This document shows positions 1 through 7,836 of a stretch of DNA of 38,985 nt, piece by piece. The DNA is from an uncultured Lachnospiraceae bacterium. Its GTDB lineage: Bacteria; Bacillota; Clostridia; Lachnospirales; Lachnospiraceae. The stretch lies in assembly GCA_949743325.1 (NCBI GenBank), contig CATJTQ010000064.1:1-38985 (forward strand), read 5' to 3'. Numbering within the stretch: the first letter of the stretch is position 1; each line of letters starts with the position of its first letter. The translations under genes were made by a program, and so were the position numbers. The notes under the pieces are model-generated. The model ran no database searches. It had not been told where the DNA came from and saw nothing but the letters and a program-made list of their open reading frames with translations.

Positions 1-144
1 AAATAAATCATCATTATCAAAAGACAAATCCATTTCATATCTCTTTGGCTGTGTGTCATCCGCCGATGCCGGAACAAGCGACATTCCTAACAGCATAGTT
101 CCTAAAAGCGCTATCGCAGCTTTTTTCAATCCTTTTCTTTTCAT
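1..144 (-). CDS. N-terminus of a secreted protein (partial)
   Basis: The reading frame enters from the left edge, and its first 48 codons lie in the window. The ATG at 142-144 follows a strong GGAGG ribosome site. The N-terminus is a typical Sec signal peptide: a basic MKRKGLKK start, a hydrophobic core (AAIALLGTMLLGMSLV), then PASA-D, which would be cleaved after about residue 28. The mature start is acidic (FDNDDLF near the edge). The product is exported or surface-anchored, but the visible part is too short to name a family. It precedes no gene in this window and is transcribed in the same direction as the V8-like protease, from which a 245-bp non-coding stretch separates it. Confidence 0.75.
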   Translation of the reverse strand, partial: MKRKGLKKAAIALLGTMLLGMSLVPASADDTQPKRYEMDLSFDNDDLF

Positions 145-389
145 AGTATTACCTCCTTTACTTAACTAACTCCCCACATTTTACTATGGTTCATATTTTA
201 CTTCAGGGTATATAAAGCAACAAATTTAATCTATAATTTAAACAAGCTGTCGCATTATTACCATATAAAAGTTTTCTATATAAATATAATATGAAAAAAT
301 ACTTATTTGATTACTTTATTACACTACGCAATGTTTATTTTTTTATATGAAACCCATCTATATTACAGAACATTCCGTAGTAATAAATT

Positions 390-1949
390 TTACTGAACGT
401 TATATATTTTACTTGAAACTTGTGGATTATAACCTGAACCGTCAACTGCATATGTATCAACACGAATTCTCTTCGCACCCCACTGTTTCCAATTTACAGA
501 TAAAGAAAATCCGTGATATCCATTTCCTCTTCCATCATTTTCCAAATCGGAGCGATGTATATTTGCGGATACTGGTTTGCCATACAATAACTTTCCTGTA
601 TCTTCATCATAAAAGTAAATATGCGCCTCAATACTATCATTAGGGGCATCTGGTTTCCATACCCAACCGCCTACGCCTGAAGCATTGACATAATCTACTG
701 TTCCTGTACTCTGTCTTACATTATATGATTTAGGCGAATTTTTAAGCAGTGGATTCCCTCCCCATACGCCTATCGTATAAACGTGAACTTTATACTCTCC
801 CGGCTGATATTTTAACCAGCTGATATTAAAGTGAAATCCATGATATCCAACATCAGAACGATATTCATTAGCTATTTTAGAACCTGAATCATGCAGTTTA
901 CCATTACAGTCATATATATAAAAATCAGCTCTCTGTTCATTATATTTAGCATCAGGATTAAATGCCCATCCTTTAATTGTGCTTGTACCAACGGAATCTA
1001 AATAGCCTTGTTCTGATATACTATATTGCACTTTTGAAGAACAAAATTGCTGAAATACAGGCAAAGAAACCTTAGTTGCATAATTCATATTAGCATTCTC
1101 GCCTTTATGTATTCCCACAACTCTCAAATCTGATGTGTATAAAGGCGAACCGCTTGAACCGGCTACACTGTCACAATTATGCCATAATGTATTATTTTCT
1201 ATAGAATCAATTTTTCCATTGCATGTAGTCATCACACTTCTATCACCCGGAAAACCTGTCATTGAAACAGAATCCCCCTTATTACAAGATGTTGTATAAC
1301 CAAAGTAACCAAAAGTTTCTCCCAGCGGTTTATTTAATTCAATTATTGCCCAATCGTTATTTTTATCATTAACATCTGCAGCAAACCCATGCAAATAAGT
1401 GGCATAAGCGGTTTTTCCACTGTCTGTTTGGTTCTTACTCTCAAAAGACACCTTTACATTTGACAGATAACCACCAAATTTATCTTTATCATATATTACA
1501 TGCGAAGAAGTTGCAACTGTATTCGGTCCTATAAGAAATCCTGTTCCGCAATACGATTTATTACCTGCTGTTCCTGTAATATAACAGACCTTATGATATA
1601 CTTCAGCAAATTGAGAGGTCTCAAATCTATTATCCGGACCTATAATAGAATACGTTCCAGAACTATCAGGCGTATATGGTTCTTCAGAAACACACCCTGT
1701 ATCATCACCAACTAAATATGTCCTTTCCCATTCTTCTCCAGTAATACAATTTTTTGTGCGTACAGTATATTCTATTTCATCTGTATTATCTTCCGAATCA
1801 ATTATACTACCATCAATATTTTGACTATCATCTTCAAAAACCTCAGCAGCCGTACTACTACAAACAGAAAATACCATAAACGCCATTATACACGCGCTTA
1901 ATATTCTTTTTGCCGCACCTTTCTTCATAAAATAATTTTTTCTTCTCAT
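390..1949 (-). CDS. Secreted V8-like (S1 family) serine protease with two C-terminal repeats
   Basis: Predicted secreted trypsin-fold endopeptidase of 519 residues. A signal peptide covers about residues 8-35 and an acidic propeptide-like stretch follows (about 37-62). The catalytic triad is visible: His150 in TSSHVIYD, Asp199 in NNDWAIIEL and Ser266 in AGSSGSPLY, followed by VVGIHKG. This is the pattern of glutamyl-endopeptidase/V8 relatives. The C-terminal 200 residues are two related modules of about 95 residues (about 315-415 and 418-519). They share a G-W-x-W/F-x-P-D-A core, a Y-H-G-F motif and a closing Y-N-V, and look like adhesive or substrate-binding domains; the family was not identified. 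The ATG at 1949 is preferred because GGGGGAG sits just upstream. An overlapping ATG at 1953 is in another frame. The gene stands alone behind a perfect sigma-A promoter. Confidence 0.85.
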   Translation of the reverse strand: MRRKNYFMKKGAAKRILSACIMAFMVFSVCSSTAAEVFEDDSQNIDGSIIDSEDNTDEIEYTVRTKNCITGEEWERTYLVGDDTGCVSEEPYTPDSSGTYSIIGPDNRFETSQFAEVYHKVCYITGTAGNKSYCGTGFLIGPNTVATSSHVIYDKDKFGGYLSNVKVSFESKNQTDSGKTAYATYLHGFAADVNDKNNDWAIIELNKPLGETFGYFGYTTSCNKGDSVSMTGFPGDRSVMTTCNGKIDSIENNTLWHNCDSVAGSSGSPLYTSDLRVVGIHKGENANMNYATKVSLPVFQQFCSSKVQYSISEQGYLDSVGTSTIKGWAFNPDAKYNEQRADFYIYDCNGKLHDSGSKIANEYRSDVGYHGFHFNISWLKYQPGEYKVHVYTIGVWGGNPLLKNSPKSYNVRQSTGTVDYVNASGVGGWVWKPDAPNDSIEAHIYFYDEDTGKLLYGKPVSANIHRSDLENDGRGNGYHGFSLSVNWKQWGAKRIRVDTYAVDGSGYNPQVSSKIYNVQ

Positions 1950-2047
1950 TCATTTCTCCCCCACATCCTCACATTTATTTATATTTTACAGTATGCTAAT
2001 CTGATATTTAATTTACACACTGTTAAAATCTTTAATTCCTCAAATTC

Positions 2048-2076
2048 ATTATAATATTGTATAATATTAATGTCAA
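2048..2076 (-). promoter_or_regulatory. Consensus sigma-A promoter of the V8-like protease
   Basis: On the minus strand TTGACA (2071-2076) and TATAAT (2048-2053) are separated by exactly 17 bp, a perfect match to the vegetative consensus. It lies about 100 bp upstream of the protease start. The -35 box overlaps the left arm of a 7-bp inverted repeat (CAATGTT 2074-2080, AACATTG 2091-2097), a possible repressor site. Confidence 0.8.
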
Positions 2077-2138
2077 TGTTGTTCACAATAAACATTGAGC
2101 TTTTAATAATCTAAAATAAATATATTTAGCTTTACTCA

Positions 2139-2552
2139 TCATATAGCTCTCACTTTATTCACTATCTCGTCTCTCTCCTCCTGTGTATTTTCGCCCGGAG
2201 TCCACTTGAGTCCGACATCATCCCCTTTATACCTTGGAATTAAATGCATATGAAAATGATAAACTGTCTGTCCGGCACATTCATTATTATTTTGCAGAAC
2301 ATTAAACCCATCGCATTTAAGTGCCTCTGTCATTTTAGAAATCGTCTTTTTTGCCAACACAAGTGCTTTTGACGCTTTTTCATCCGAAAGCTCATATAAA
2401 TTGTCAAAATGCTCTTTCGGTACGATTAAGGCATGTCCTTTTGAGGCAGGTGCCAAATCTAAAAAAATACGAAAATCGTCATCCTCATAAAGAGTTGATG
2501 ACGGAATCTCTCCATTAGCAATTTTGCAAAATATACAATCATCTTTTTTCAT
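2139..2552 (-). CDS. HIT family nucleotide-binding protein
   Basis: Small cytoplasmic histidine-triad protein of 137 residues, normal for the HIT/Hint branch. Relatives hydrolyse or transfer nucleotidyl groups of purine nucleoside phosphoramidates and dinucleotides. The signature YHFHMHLIPR is intact (His99, His101, His103). CIFCKI near the N-terminus (Cys6, Cys9) is the zinc-site pair common in bacterial members. A longer frame opens at 2570, but the strong GGAAGGGG ribosome site lies inside that extension, 8 nt before the ATG at 2552, so 2552 is taken as the start. The gene has its own promoter and is not tightly linked to the upstream flavoprotein gene. The physiological substrate cannot be read from the sequence. 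Confidence 0.9.
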   Translation of the reverse strand: MKKDDCIFCKIANGEIPSSTLYEDDDFRIFLDLAPASKGHALIVPKEHFDNLYELSDEKASKALVLAKKTISKMTEALKCDGFNVLQNNNECAGQTVYHFHMHLIPRYKGDDVGLKWTPGENTQEERDEIVNKVRAI

Positions 2553-2597
2553 AATAAAAACCCCTTCCATTTATTAAATTTAAAATATTTACTATGT

Positions 2598-2626
2598 ATT
2601 ATATTTTAATATTTTTAGACTACCAA
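2598..2626 (-). promoter_or_regulatory. Sigma-A promoter of the HIT gene
   Basis: Minus-strand TTGGTA (2621-2626) and TATAAT (2598-2603) with a 17-bp spacer, about 45 bp before the HIT start codon. Confidence 0.6.
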
Positions 2627-2644
2627 TTTTGTAAATTTACAGAA

Positions 2645-2669
2645 GGACTGTTCAAAAAATCAACAGTCC
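2645..2669 (-). terminator. Hairpin after the flavodoxin-SCP2 gene
   Basis: An 8-bp perfect stem (GGACTGTT / AACAGTCC) with a 9-nt loop, 17 bp past the stop codon. The U-run after the stem is poor in both directions, so termination is likely but not certain. The arm sequence recurs in the hairpin at 12902-12924. Confidence 0.5.
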
Positions 2670-2685
2670 CGCAAAATCACAAACC

Positions 2686-3687
2686 TTAATCAGTTTTAAA
2701 CACAAACAACTGATCTAACATTCTTAATATTTTAAAATCGCCTCTTGATGTCATTTCTCCAGTCATAAACGCCCTCTGAAAACTCATTCTCCCTGAGGTT
2801 ATATCAGATAATACTGACATAGAAATTTTAATTGTAATATCAGAGCTTTCATTTGGACCATAGTAGCACTTAACATCCGTTTTACTAACAATGATATGAA
2901 AAGGTTCGCTTTTTTCTGCAATATTAAATTCATAAACCGCCTCAAATTCACCGTTAGGTGTAAAAGCATCATTAAAACTTTGCTCAAGTTCATCAACATT
3001 CCTTTGATCCGACTTCTTGTTAAGCATTCCTTTGAACATACTTGACAGCTCTTCAATATCTTCCTTTTGCTTCTTCATGTAGCTGTCGTCTGCAACGTGT
3101 TTTGATAATAACTCGCTCTCCTTTGGAGTTAAATCGATATGGTGCGCTTTGCCTACAGTACTTGTTACCGCACCATTGCTTGAAGGAAGATTTATCATCT
3201 TTTGTGAAATTGTTCGATAGAGATTTTCTGCTTTTTTCTCAATAATTGCCTGATAAGACTTATTCATTTCAAAATCTACCACATTATCCACATATCCGCA
3301 TACGCCGTCACAAATCTTTCCGCCTAGAATCTCCCAGGCGCTGATAAGCGTAAGTTCAGCGTCCTTTTCGCCATATGTTGTTGACATAACAACCGGCTGC
3401 ATATACATAGTTTTTATCTTATCTTTGTTTCCAAAAAGCCAGCACGCATCAAGAAACTGCTGCATATATCCGCCTATTCCAAACCATTCTACACTTGCCG
3501 CCAATATAATTCCATCTGCATCCTTTAATGTCTGCGGAAGAGTTGCAATTGAACTCTTCTGTTCAAAGAGATTAATCTTTTCTACAGAAACACGCAGTTC
3601 ATCAAGTACTTCTATCATCTTATTAATTACATATATTGTCGGGTCATCAATAAGCCCTCTGCCGCCATAGTATACATTAACTTTCAT
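2686..3687 (-). CDS. Flavodoxin-fold NAD(P)H-dependent reductase fused to an SCP2 sterol-carrier-like domain
   Basis: A 333-residue cytoplasmic two-domain protein. Residues 1 to about 170 look like a flavodoxin/FMN-reductase fold: a VNVYYGGRG phosphate-loop region, DADGIILAASVEWFGIGGYMQQFLDACW for the flavin-side loop, then VVMSTTYGEKDA. The last 100 residues (about 235-333) resemble an SCP2 sterol-transfer domain, with alternating beta-strands, SDITIKISMSVLSDITSGRMS and a closing FMTGEMTSRGDFKILRMLDQLF. SCP2 domains bind lipids or hydrophobic ligands, so the fusion could reduce a hydrophobic substrate; that is inference. The start codon overlaps the end of the upstream rhomboid gene by 11 nt, so the two are probably translationally coupled. 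The true electron donor and substrate are unknown. Confidence 0.75.
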   Translation of the reverse strand: MKVNVYYGGRGLIDDPTIYVINKMIEVLDELRVSVEKINLFEQKSSIATLPQTLKDADGIILAASVEWFGIGGYMQQFLDACWLFGNKDKIKTMYMQPVVMSTTYGEKDAELTLISAWEILGGKICDGVCGYVDNVVDFEMNKSYQAIIEKKAENLYRTISQKMINLPSSNGAVTSTVGKAHHIDLTPKESELLSKHVADDSYMKKQKEDIEELSSMFKGMLNKKSDQRNVDELEQSFNDAFTPNGEFEAVYEFNIAEKSEPFHIIVSKTDVKCYYGPNESSDITIKISMSVLSDITSGRMSFQRAFMTGEMTSRGDFKILRMLDQLFVFKTD

Positions 3688-4297
3688 TTACATATCTGTC
3701 CTTTCTTGTAAGCTCGCACACAGCGGCAACTAAAATACCACACAGGAAGCCGCCTACATGAGCCGCATTATCAATTCCCTGACTTGCAAAGCCTTGATAA
3801 AGAGACAAAGCGGCAAAGATAAGCAGTTTATTTGCCGTCATATCATCAATACGTCCTTTGTTAAGAATTAAGACCGCCAAAAAACCTCCAACAATTCCAA
3901 AAACAGCCCCTGACGCCCCCGCCGATAAAACTATGTTGTTCCGCTGCATATGCCAAAATGCTGATACTATATTACCGCCTATTCCACTTGCAACATAAAT
4001 AATGGTAAATCTCACACTGCCTGTATGCTTTTCAAGCATAGCTCCAACTGCAAGCAGAAGCAGCATATTATTGCCCAAATGCTGTATGGAGAAATGCACA
4101 AAGAAAGATGTAAAAAGCTGTAAATAATTACCTTTCTCAACAGCATCTGACATCATAGCGCCATGGGCCAGTAATCCTTCATTAGTATACGCTGCCCCGC
4201 TGATTTCCATGTATAAAAACCATACAACATTAACTAATACAAAAAACACTGCGCTATAGCATTTATACTTATTAAAGAAATTCTTTATTTCCTCCAA
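3677..4297 (-). CDS. Rhomboid family intramembrane serine protease
   Basis: Polytopic membrane protein of 206 residues with about six hydrophobic segments, the minimal bacterial rhomboid size. The catalytic motif GASGAVFG is present (Ser129), and His180 lies in NAAHVGGF on a late helix, giving the Ser-His dyad. HLGNNMLLL (His73, Asn77) is the conserved oxyanion region. The enzyme should cleave membrane helices of other proteins; substrates are unknown. The predicted start is a TTG at 4297, because AGAGG lies 8 nt upstream and the next in-frame ATG (residue 30) would remove the first membrane segment. It overlaps the downstream flavodoxin-SCP2 gene by 11 nt and follows argJ and a small ORF on the same strand. 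Confidence 0.9.
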   Translation of the reverse strand: MEEIKNFFNKYKCYSAVFFVLVNVVWFLYMEISGAAYTNEGLLAHGAMMSDAVEKGNYLQLFTSFFVHFSIQHLGNNMLLLLAVGAMLEKHTGSVRFTIIYVASGIGGNIVSAFWHMQRNNIVLSAGASGAVFGIVGGFLAVLILNKGRIDDMTANKLLIFAALSLYQGFASQGIDNAAHVGGFLCGILVAAVCELTRKDRYVNES

Positions 4298-4300
4298 AAC

Positions 4301-4447
4301 TTAAACCTCTTCCTTTGAAATTATGTCAACTATAAAATCTTTATCCATACAAATATTATTTACCCATTTAGGCATCCCATATAATATAACTTTTAACGTT
4401 ATAAAACTAAGGTCTAATATTTTTATCGGCATACAACTCACCAGCAT
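4301..4447 (-). CDS. Possible small protein filling the argJ-rhomboid gap
   Basis: An open frame of 48 codons begins 4 nt after the argJ stop codon and stops 3 nt before the rhomboid start. It fills the whole gap on the coding strand. An internal ATG at residue 6 has GGTGAG four bases upstream and gives a 43-residue product. The sequence is fairly hydrophobic in the middle (ILDLSFITLKVILYGM) and acidic at the end (SKEEV). No family is recognised. It could be a real small operon protein, a remnant of a decayed gene, or chance. Confidence 0.3.
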   Translation of the reverse strand: MLVSCMPIKILDLSFITLKVILYGMPKWVNNICMDKDFIVDIISKEEV

Positions 4448-4451
4448 AATA

Positions 4452-5687
4452 TTAAGAACGATAATCACCATTAATTTTTACATATTCATATGTCAAATCA
4501 CAGCCCCACGCTTTAGCAGAAGCATTGCCCTGATTTAAGTTAATATTTATATTTATTTCATCCTTATGCAAAATTTCAGCCGCCAATTCTTCTGAAAAAT
4601 CTACTCCAGAACCATTTTTGCAAACCTCAATTATTCCTGACGCCGATTTTAAACTTACATCAACTTTATTTATATCAAAATCTGCCTCTGCATATCCAAT
4701 AGCACATAAAATTCGTCCCCAATTTGCATCCTCACCAAACATTGCACATTTTAACAAAGGAGACCGAATAACACTCTTGGCAACAATAATTGCGCTGTCC
4801 AAATTAGGAGCTCCGCTCACAGAACATTCCAAAAGCTTTGTTGCACCCTCGCCATCTTTTGCAAGCATTTTCGTCATCCGCTCCATAACATTATATAAAG
4901 CAGCCTTAAATATATTATATTCTTCATTTTCTACTGTAATTTCAATATTTCCCGCCATTCCATTAGCCATAACGCTAACCATATCATTTGTCGAAGTATC
5001 ACCGTCAATGCTCAGACAATTATATGTAACTTTAACAATTTCATCCAGTGCCTTTTTTAACAGGCATGTGCTTATTGACACATCAGTAGTTATAAAATTA
5101 AGAGTTGTAGCCATATTAGGATGAATCATACCGCTGCCTTTAGCCATTCCTCCAAGGTGACACTCCTTACCTCCAATTACGAAAGAAACTGCCGCCTCTT
5201 TTTTTATTGTATCAGTCGTCATAATGGCTTTTGCTGCCTCTTCATTATTATCATACCCAAGACCACAAACTAATTGCTTAATATTTTGCTCAAATGGCTC
5301 AAGCGGCAATACCTGCCCAATTACACCAGTTGATGCAGGTATAATCAAATCTACATCAATCCCCAGCTCATCTGCCGCCAATTTGCAGACCGCCTCCGCT
5401 TTCTGCTCACCGTCAGCATTGCATGTATTGGCATTTTTAGAATTGACAATAACTGCCTGAGCTTGATAATTTGAATTCTCTAAATGCCTCTTTGTTACTA
5501 AAATCGGCGCGCCTTTCACCTTATTCGTCGTATAAACTGCCGCGACATTACAGACAACATCACTTGCAACCATTCCCAAATCATTTTTATTTTTATCAGG
5601 ATATAATCCACAATGCAATCCATTTGCCTTAAATCCTTTTGCTGCACAGACACCGCCCGCAATCTCATTAATGTTAAAATTCTCCAT
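4452..5687 (-). CDS. argJ: Bifunctional ornithine acetyltransferase / N-acetylglutamate synthase
   Basis: ArgJ transfers the acetyl group from N-acetylornithine to glutamate, closing the cyclic arginine pathway; many members can also use acetyl-CoA. The 411-residue length is normal. The precursor cleaves itself before a nucleophilic threonine, and the motif KGSGMIHPNMATTL is present with Ala193-Thr194 as the expected cleavage site. A GGAGG ribosome site precedes the ATG at 5687. No other arginine gene is adjacent; argC, argB and argD must lie elsewhere. The gene sits behind its own promoter and a leader containing a Rho-independent terminator, so expression is probably controlled by attenuation. 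The downstream rhomboid and flavodoxin-SCP2 genes may be read through from it. Confidence 0.95.
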   Translation of the reverse strand: MENFNINEIAGGVCAAKGFKANGLHCGLYPDKNKNDLGMVASDVVCNVAAVYTTNKVKGAPILVTKRHLENSNYQAQAVIVNSKNANTCNADGEQKAEAVCKLAADELGIDVDLIIPASTGVIGQVLPLEPFEQNIKQLVCGLGYDNNEEAAKAIMTTDTIKKEAAVSFVIGGKECHLGGMAKGSGMIHPNMATTLNFITTDVSISTCLLKKALDEIVKVTYNCLSIDGDTSTNDMVSVMANGMAGNIEITVENEEYNIFKAALYNVMERMTKMLAKDGEGATKLLECSVSGAPNLDSAIIVAKSVIRSPLLKCAMFGEDANWGRILCAIGYAEADFDINKVDVSLKSASGIIEVCKNGSGVDFSEELAAEILHKDEINININLNQGNASAKAWGCDLTYEYVKINGDYRS

Positions 5688-5746
5688 CTTTATTTCCTCC
5701 TATTATATACACATTAAAAAAATCTGTTCTCAAACAATCATTATGG

Positions 5747-5832
5747 AAAAAATCCTTCACCAGATGGCGAAGGACTGAACTTATGACCCAACCACTTATA
5801 AATGCAGGTTGGTCAGTGATAACTATCTTTAT
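5747..5832 (-). promoter_or_regulatory. Structured argJ leader with hairpin and attenuator-like terminator
   Basis: Reading leftward from the predicted start of transcription near 5832, the RNA first forms a 9-10-bp hairpin (TGACCAACC 5815-5807 with GGTTGGGTCA 5793-5784). It then forms a terminator: stem TCCTTCGCC with GGTGAAGGA, an ATCT loop, and six Us (5774-5747). About 60 nt remain before the argJ start. The only gene downstream of this promoter is argJ, so the terminator cannot be serving an upstream gene. An attenuator or a small riboswitch-like switch is the natural reading. No T-box or known riboswitch consensus was recognised. Confidence 0.6.
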
Positions 5833-5838
5833 TTATGC

Positions 5839-5867
5839 ATTGTAACAATCACCTTAATGAAAGTCAA
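5839..5867 (-). promoter_or_regulatory. Sigma-A promoter of argJ
   Basis: Minus-strand TTGACT (5862-5867) and TACAAT (5839-5844) with a 17-bp spacer. It fires leftward into the terminator-containing leader. It is divergent from the proS promoter, with about 80 bp between the two -35 boxes. Confidence 0.75.
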
Positions 5868-5949
5868 TAGGAGCTATTATATTTTTCTGCGTGCATATTG
5901 AACATCTGTGCACACTGACCGTCTGACTTCATAAGCTCATATATTTATA

Positions 5950-5978
5950 TTGAATTTTTTATTTTCATTTGATATAAT
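5950..5978 (+). promoter_or_regulatory. Sigma-A promoter of proS
   Basis: TTGAAT (5950-5955) and TATAAT (5973-5978) with a 17-bp spacer. The leader of about 95 nt can form two weak hairpins (GCAGA/TCTGC from 5981, and GCAGCA/TGCTGC from about 6013 to 6048) without a U-tract. It is too short for a T-box. No other signal was recognised in the 393-bp argJ-proS gap. Confidence 0.75.
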
Positions 5979-6080
5979 TAGCAGAAAATTTAGCAAAATA
6001 ACGCTCTGCAGGCAGCATATCTAATTATTAATTCTAAACTTGCTGCAAACACAATTTTAATTGACAGGAGAAAACAGAAC

Positions 6081-7793
6081 ATGAGACTTGAAAAATTAAT
6101 CGGCGAACGTTTCAAAGAAAAACCTGCTGACTGTGTTATTGACAGCCATGCACTAATGGTTAAAGGCGGGTATATTAAATATATGTCTAATGGAATTTAT
6201 TCTTCCTATATGCCGCTGAAACGTATTACCAGAAAAATTGAACAAATTATACGAGAAGAGATGGATAATATAGACGGACAAGAAGTTCAATTTCCAGTAG
6301 TTATGCCCGCTGCTTTGTGGGATGAATCGGGCAGGTATGAAGGAATCGGTGATGAACTTCTCCGTTTTACTGACAGAAATAATACAAAAATGGTTTTAGG
6401 TATGACTCATGAGGAAGCTGCTGTTCACATGGTACGTGAGTATGCTCAAAGCTACAATAAATATCCTTTTATGATTTATCAGTTTCAGACAAAATTCAGA
6501 GATGAGGCAAGACCAAGGGCCGGATTAATCCGTGTAAGGGAATTCACTATGAAGGATGCTTACTCATTCCATACGAACCAAGAAGATCTTGAACAGTATT
6601 ACGACAGATGCTTTAAAGCGTATAAGCGTATATTTGAAAGAACAGGAATACCAGAAGTTGTCTCTGTTGCATCAGATTCAGGAATGATGGGCGGCAGCAT
6701 ATCACATGAATTTATGCTTCTCACATCTGCAGGAGAAGACTCAATTGCAATATGCCAAGAATGTGATTTTAGAGCTAATATGGAGGCGGCAGAATTTATT
6801 TCTAATATAAAAAACAACTCTGAATCCAGCTTATTAGAAAAAATTTTCACTCCAAATATACACACTATTGAAGATATATGTGAATTTCTTGGAGATAAAA
6901 CATGTAATTCCTGCAAAGCTGTTGTATACCAAAAGAATTCTGATGACAGTTATGTAGTAGTTTTTATACGCGGTGATTTAGACATAAATGAGACAAAACT
7001 TGTAAACTTCCTCGGCGAGCAGATACATCCAGCGGTCATCACTGATGAATCCGGGTTAAATGCTGGATATATCGGACCAATAGGTTTGCATATCAATAAC
7101 AAGGCAATTGTTTTGTATGATAAGTCATTAGAAAATAGAAATAATCTTTCATGCGGCGCCAACGAAGAAGAGTATCATTATAAAGGTTTGGATATGAGCC
7201 GGGACGTACCTCATGCGCAATTCCATGATTTTGCCAAAATACAGGAAGGCGGCATTTGTCCTCATTGTCAAAAAAAGGCGATTCATATTTCAAGAGGTAT
7301 AGAAGTAGGCAATATTTTTCAGCTAGGCGACAAATATACTAAAAGCATGAACATGAAATATGCTGATAAAAACGGAGAACAACAAACTCCTATTATGGGA
7401 TGTTATGGAATAGGAATCGGACGTTTGGCTGCTTCAGTATGTGAAGCTCACCATGACGAATATGGTCCAATCTGGCCAAAAGCTATAGCACCTTGGCATA
7501 TTCATATATGCGCAGTAAGAGCGGATGATGAAGAAATTAAACTCTTTGCTGATAAACTTTACAACAAATTACAGGAAGAAAATATTGAAGTTATTTATGA
7601 CGACAGACATGTAAGCGCCGGCGTAATGTTTGCAGATGCAGATTTACTGGGAGTACCGCTGCGTGTTATTGTCAGTCCAAGAAATATGAAACAGGGCATT
7701 GTCGAACTTGTCTCACGTGACAAAACTCTAAATAAGCAAGTAAAGCTAGACGAAGCTTTTGACTCAATTATAAAATCTTTAGATCAGATATAG
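6081..7793 (+). CDS. proS: Prolyl-tRNA synthetase, bacterial type with editing insertion
   Basis: Charges tRNA-Pro with proline in the cytoplasm. The 570-residue length matches the long bacterial ProS, which carries a YbaK-like editing domain between class II motifs 2 and 3. Visible landmarks are the N-terminal catalytic part with GMTHEEA and FRDEARPRAGLIRVREFTMKDAYSF (motif 2), the inserted domain at about 225-400 beginning after CQECDFRANMEAAE, motif 3 as GCYGIGIGR, and a C-terminal anticodon-binding domain (HICAVRADDEE to VIVSPRNMKQG). The ATG at 6081 follows an AGGAG site. The gene has its own promoter and is followed 43 bp later by an ABC exporter pair on the same strand. Confidence 0.97.
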   Translation: MRLEKLIGERFKEKPADCVIDSHALMVKGGYIKYMSNGIYSSYMPLKRITRKIEQIIREEMDNIDGQEVQFPVVMPAALWDESGRYEGIGDELLRFTDRNNTKMVLGMTHEEAAVHMVREYAQSYNKYPFMIYQFQTKFRDEARPRAGLIRVREFTMKDAYSFHTNQEDLEQYYDRCFKAYKRIFERTGIPEVVSVASDSGMMGGSISHEFMLLTSAGEDSIAICQECDFRANMEAAEFISNIKNNSESSLLEKIFTPNIHTIEDICEFLGDKTCNSCKAVVYQKNSDDSYVVVFIRGDLDINETKLVNFLGEQIHPAVITDESGLNAGYIGPIGLHINNKAIVLYDKSLENRNNLSCGANEEEYHYKGLDMSRDVPHAQFHDFAKIQEGGICPHCQKKAIHISRGIEVGNIFQLGDKYTKSMNMKYADKNGEQQTPIMGCYGIGIGRLAASVCEAHHDEYGPIWPKAIAPWHIHICAVRADDEEIKLFADKLYNKLQEENIEVIYDDRHVSAGVMFADADLLGVPLRVIVSPRNMKQGIVELVSRDKTLNKQVKLDEAFDSIIKSLDQI

Positions 7794-7836
7794 TAAGCCA
7801 AATAACTATTGAAAACAATTTTTGGGAGGAAGTTTT

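Noticed and set aside
347-643. Plus-strand frame opposite the V8-like protease end.
   Set aside because: It overlaps a well-supported coding region, and its composition is that of an antisense shadow.
5690-5832. T-box leader in front of argJ.
   Set aside because: The terminator is there, but the leader is too short for a Stem I and has no T-box core (AGGGTGG.ACC) or antiterminator pairing that I can find.
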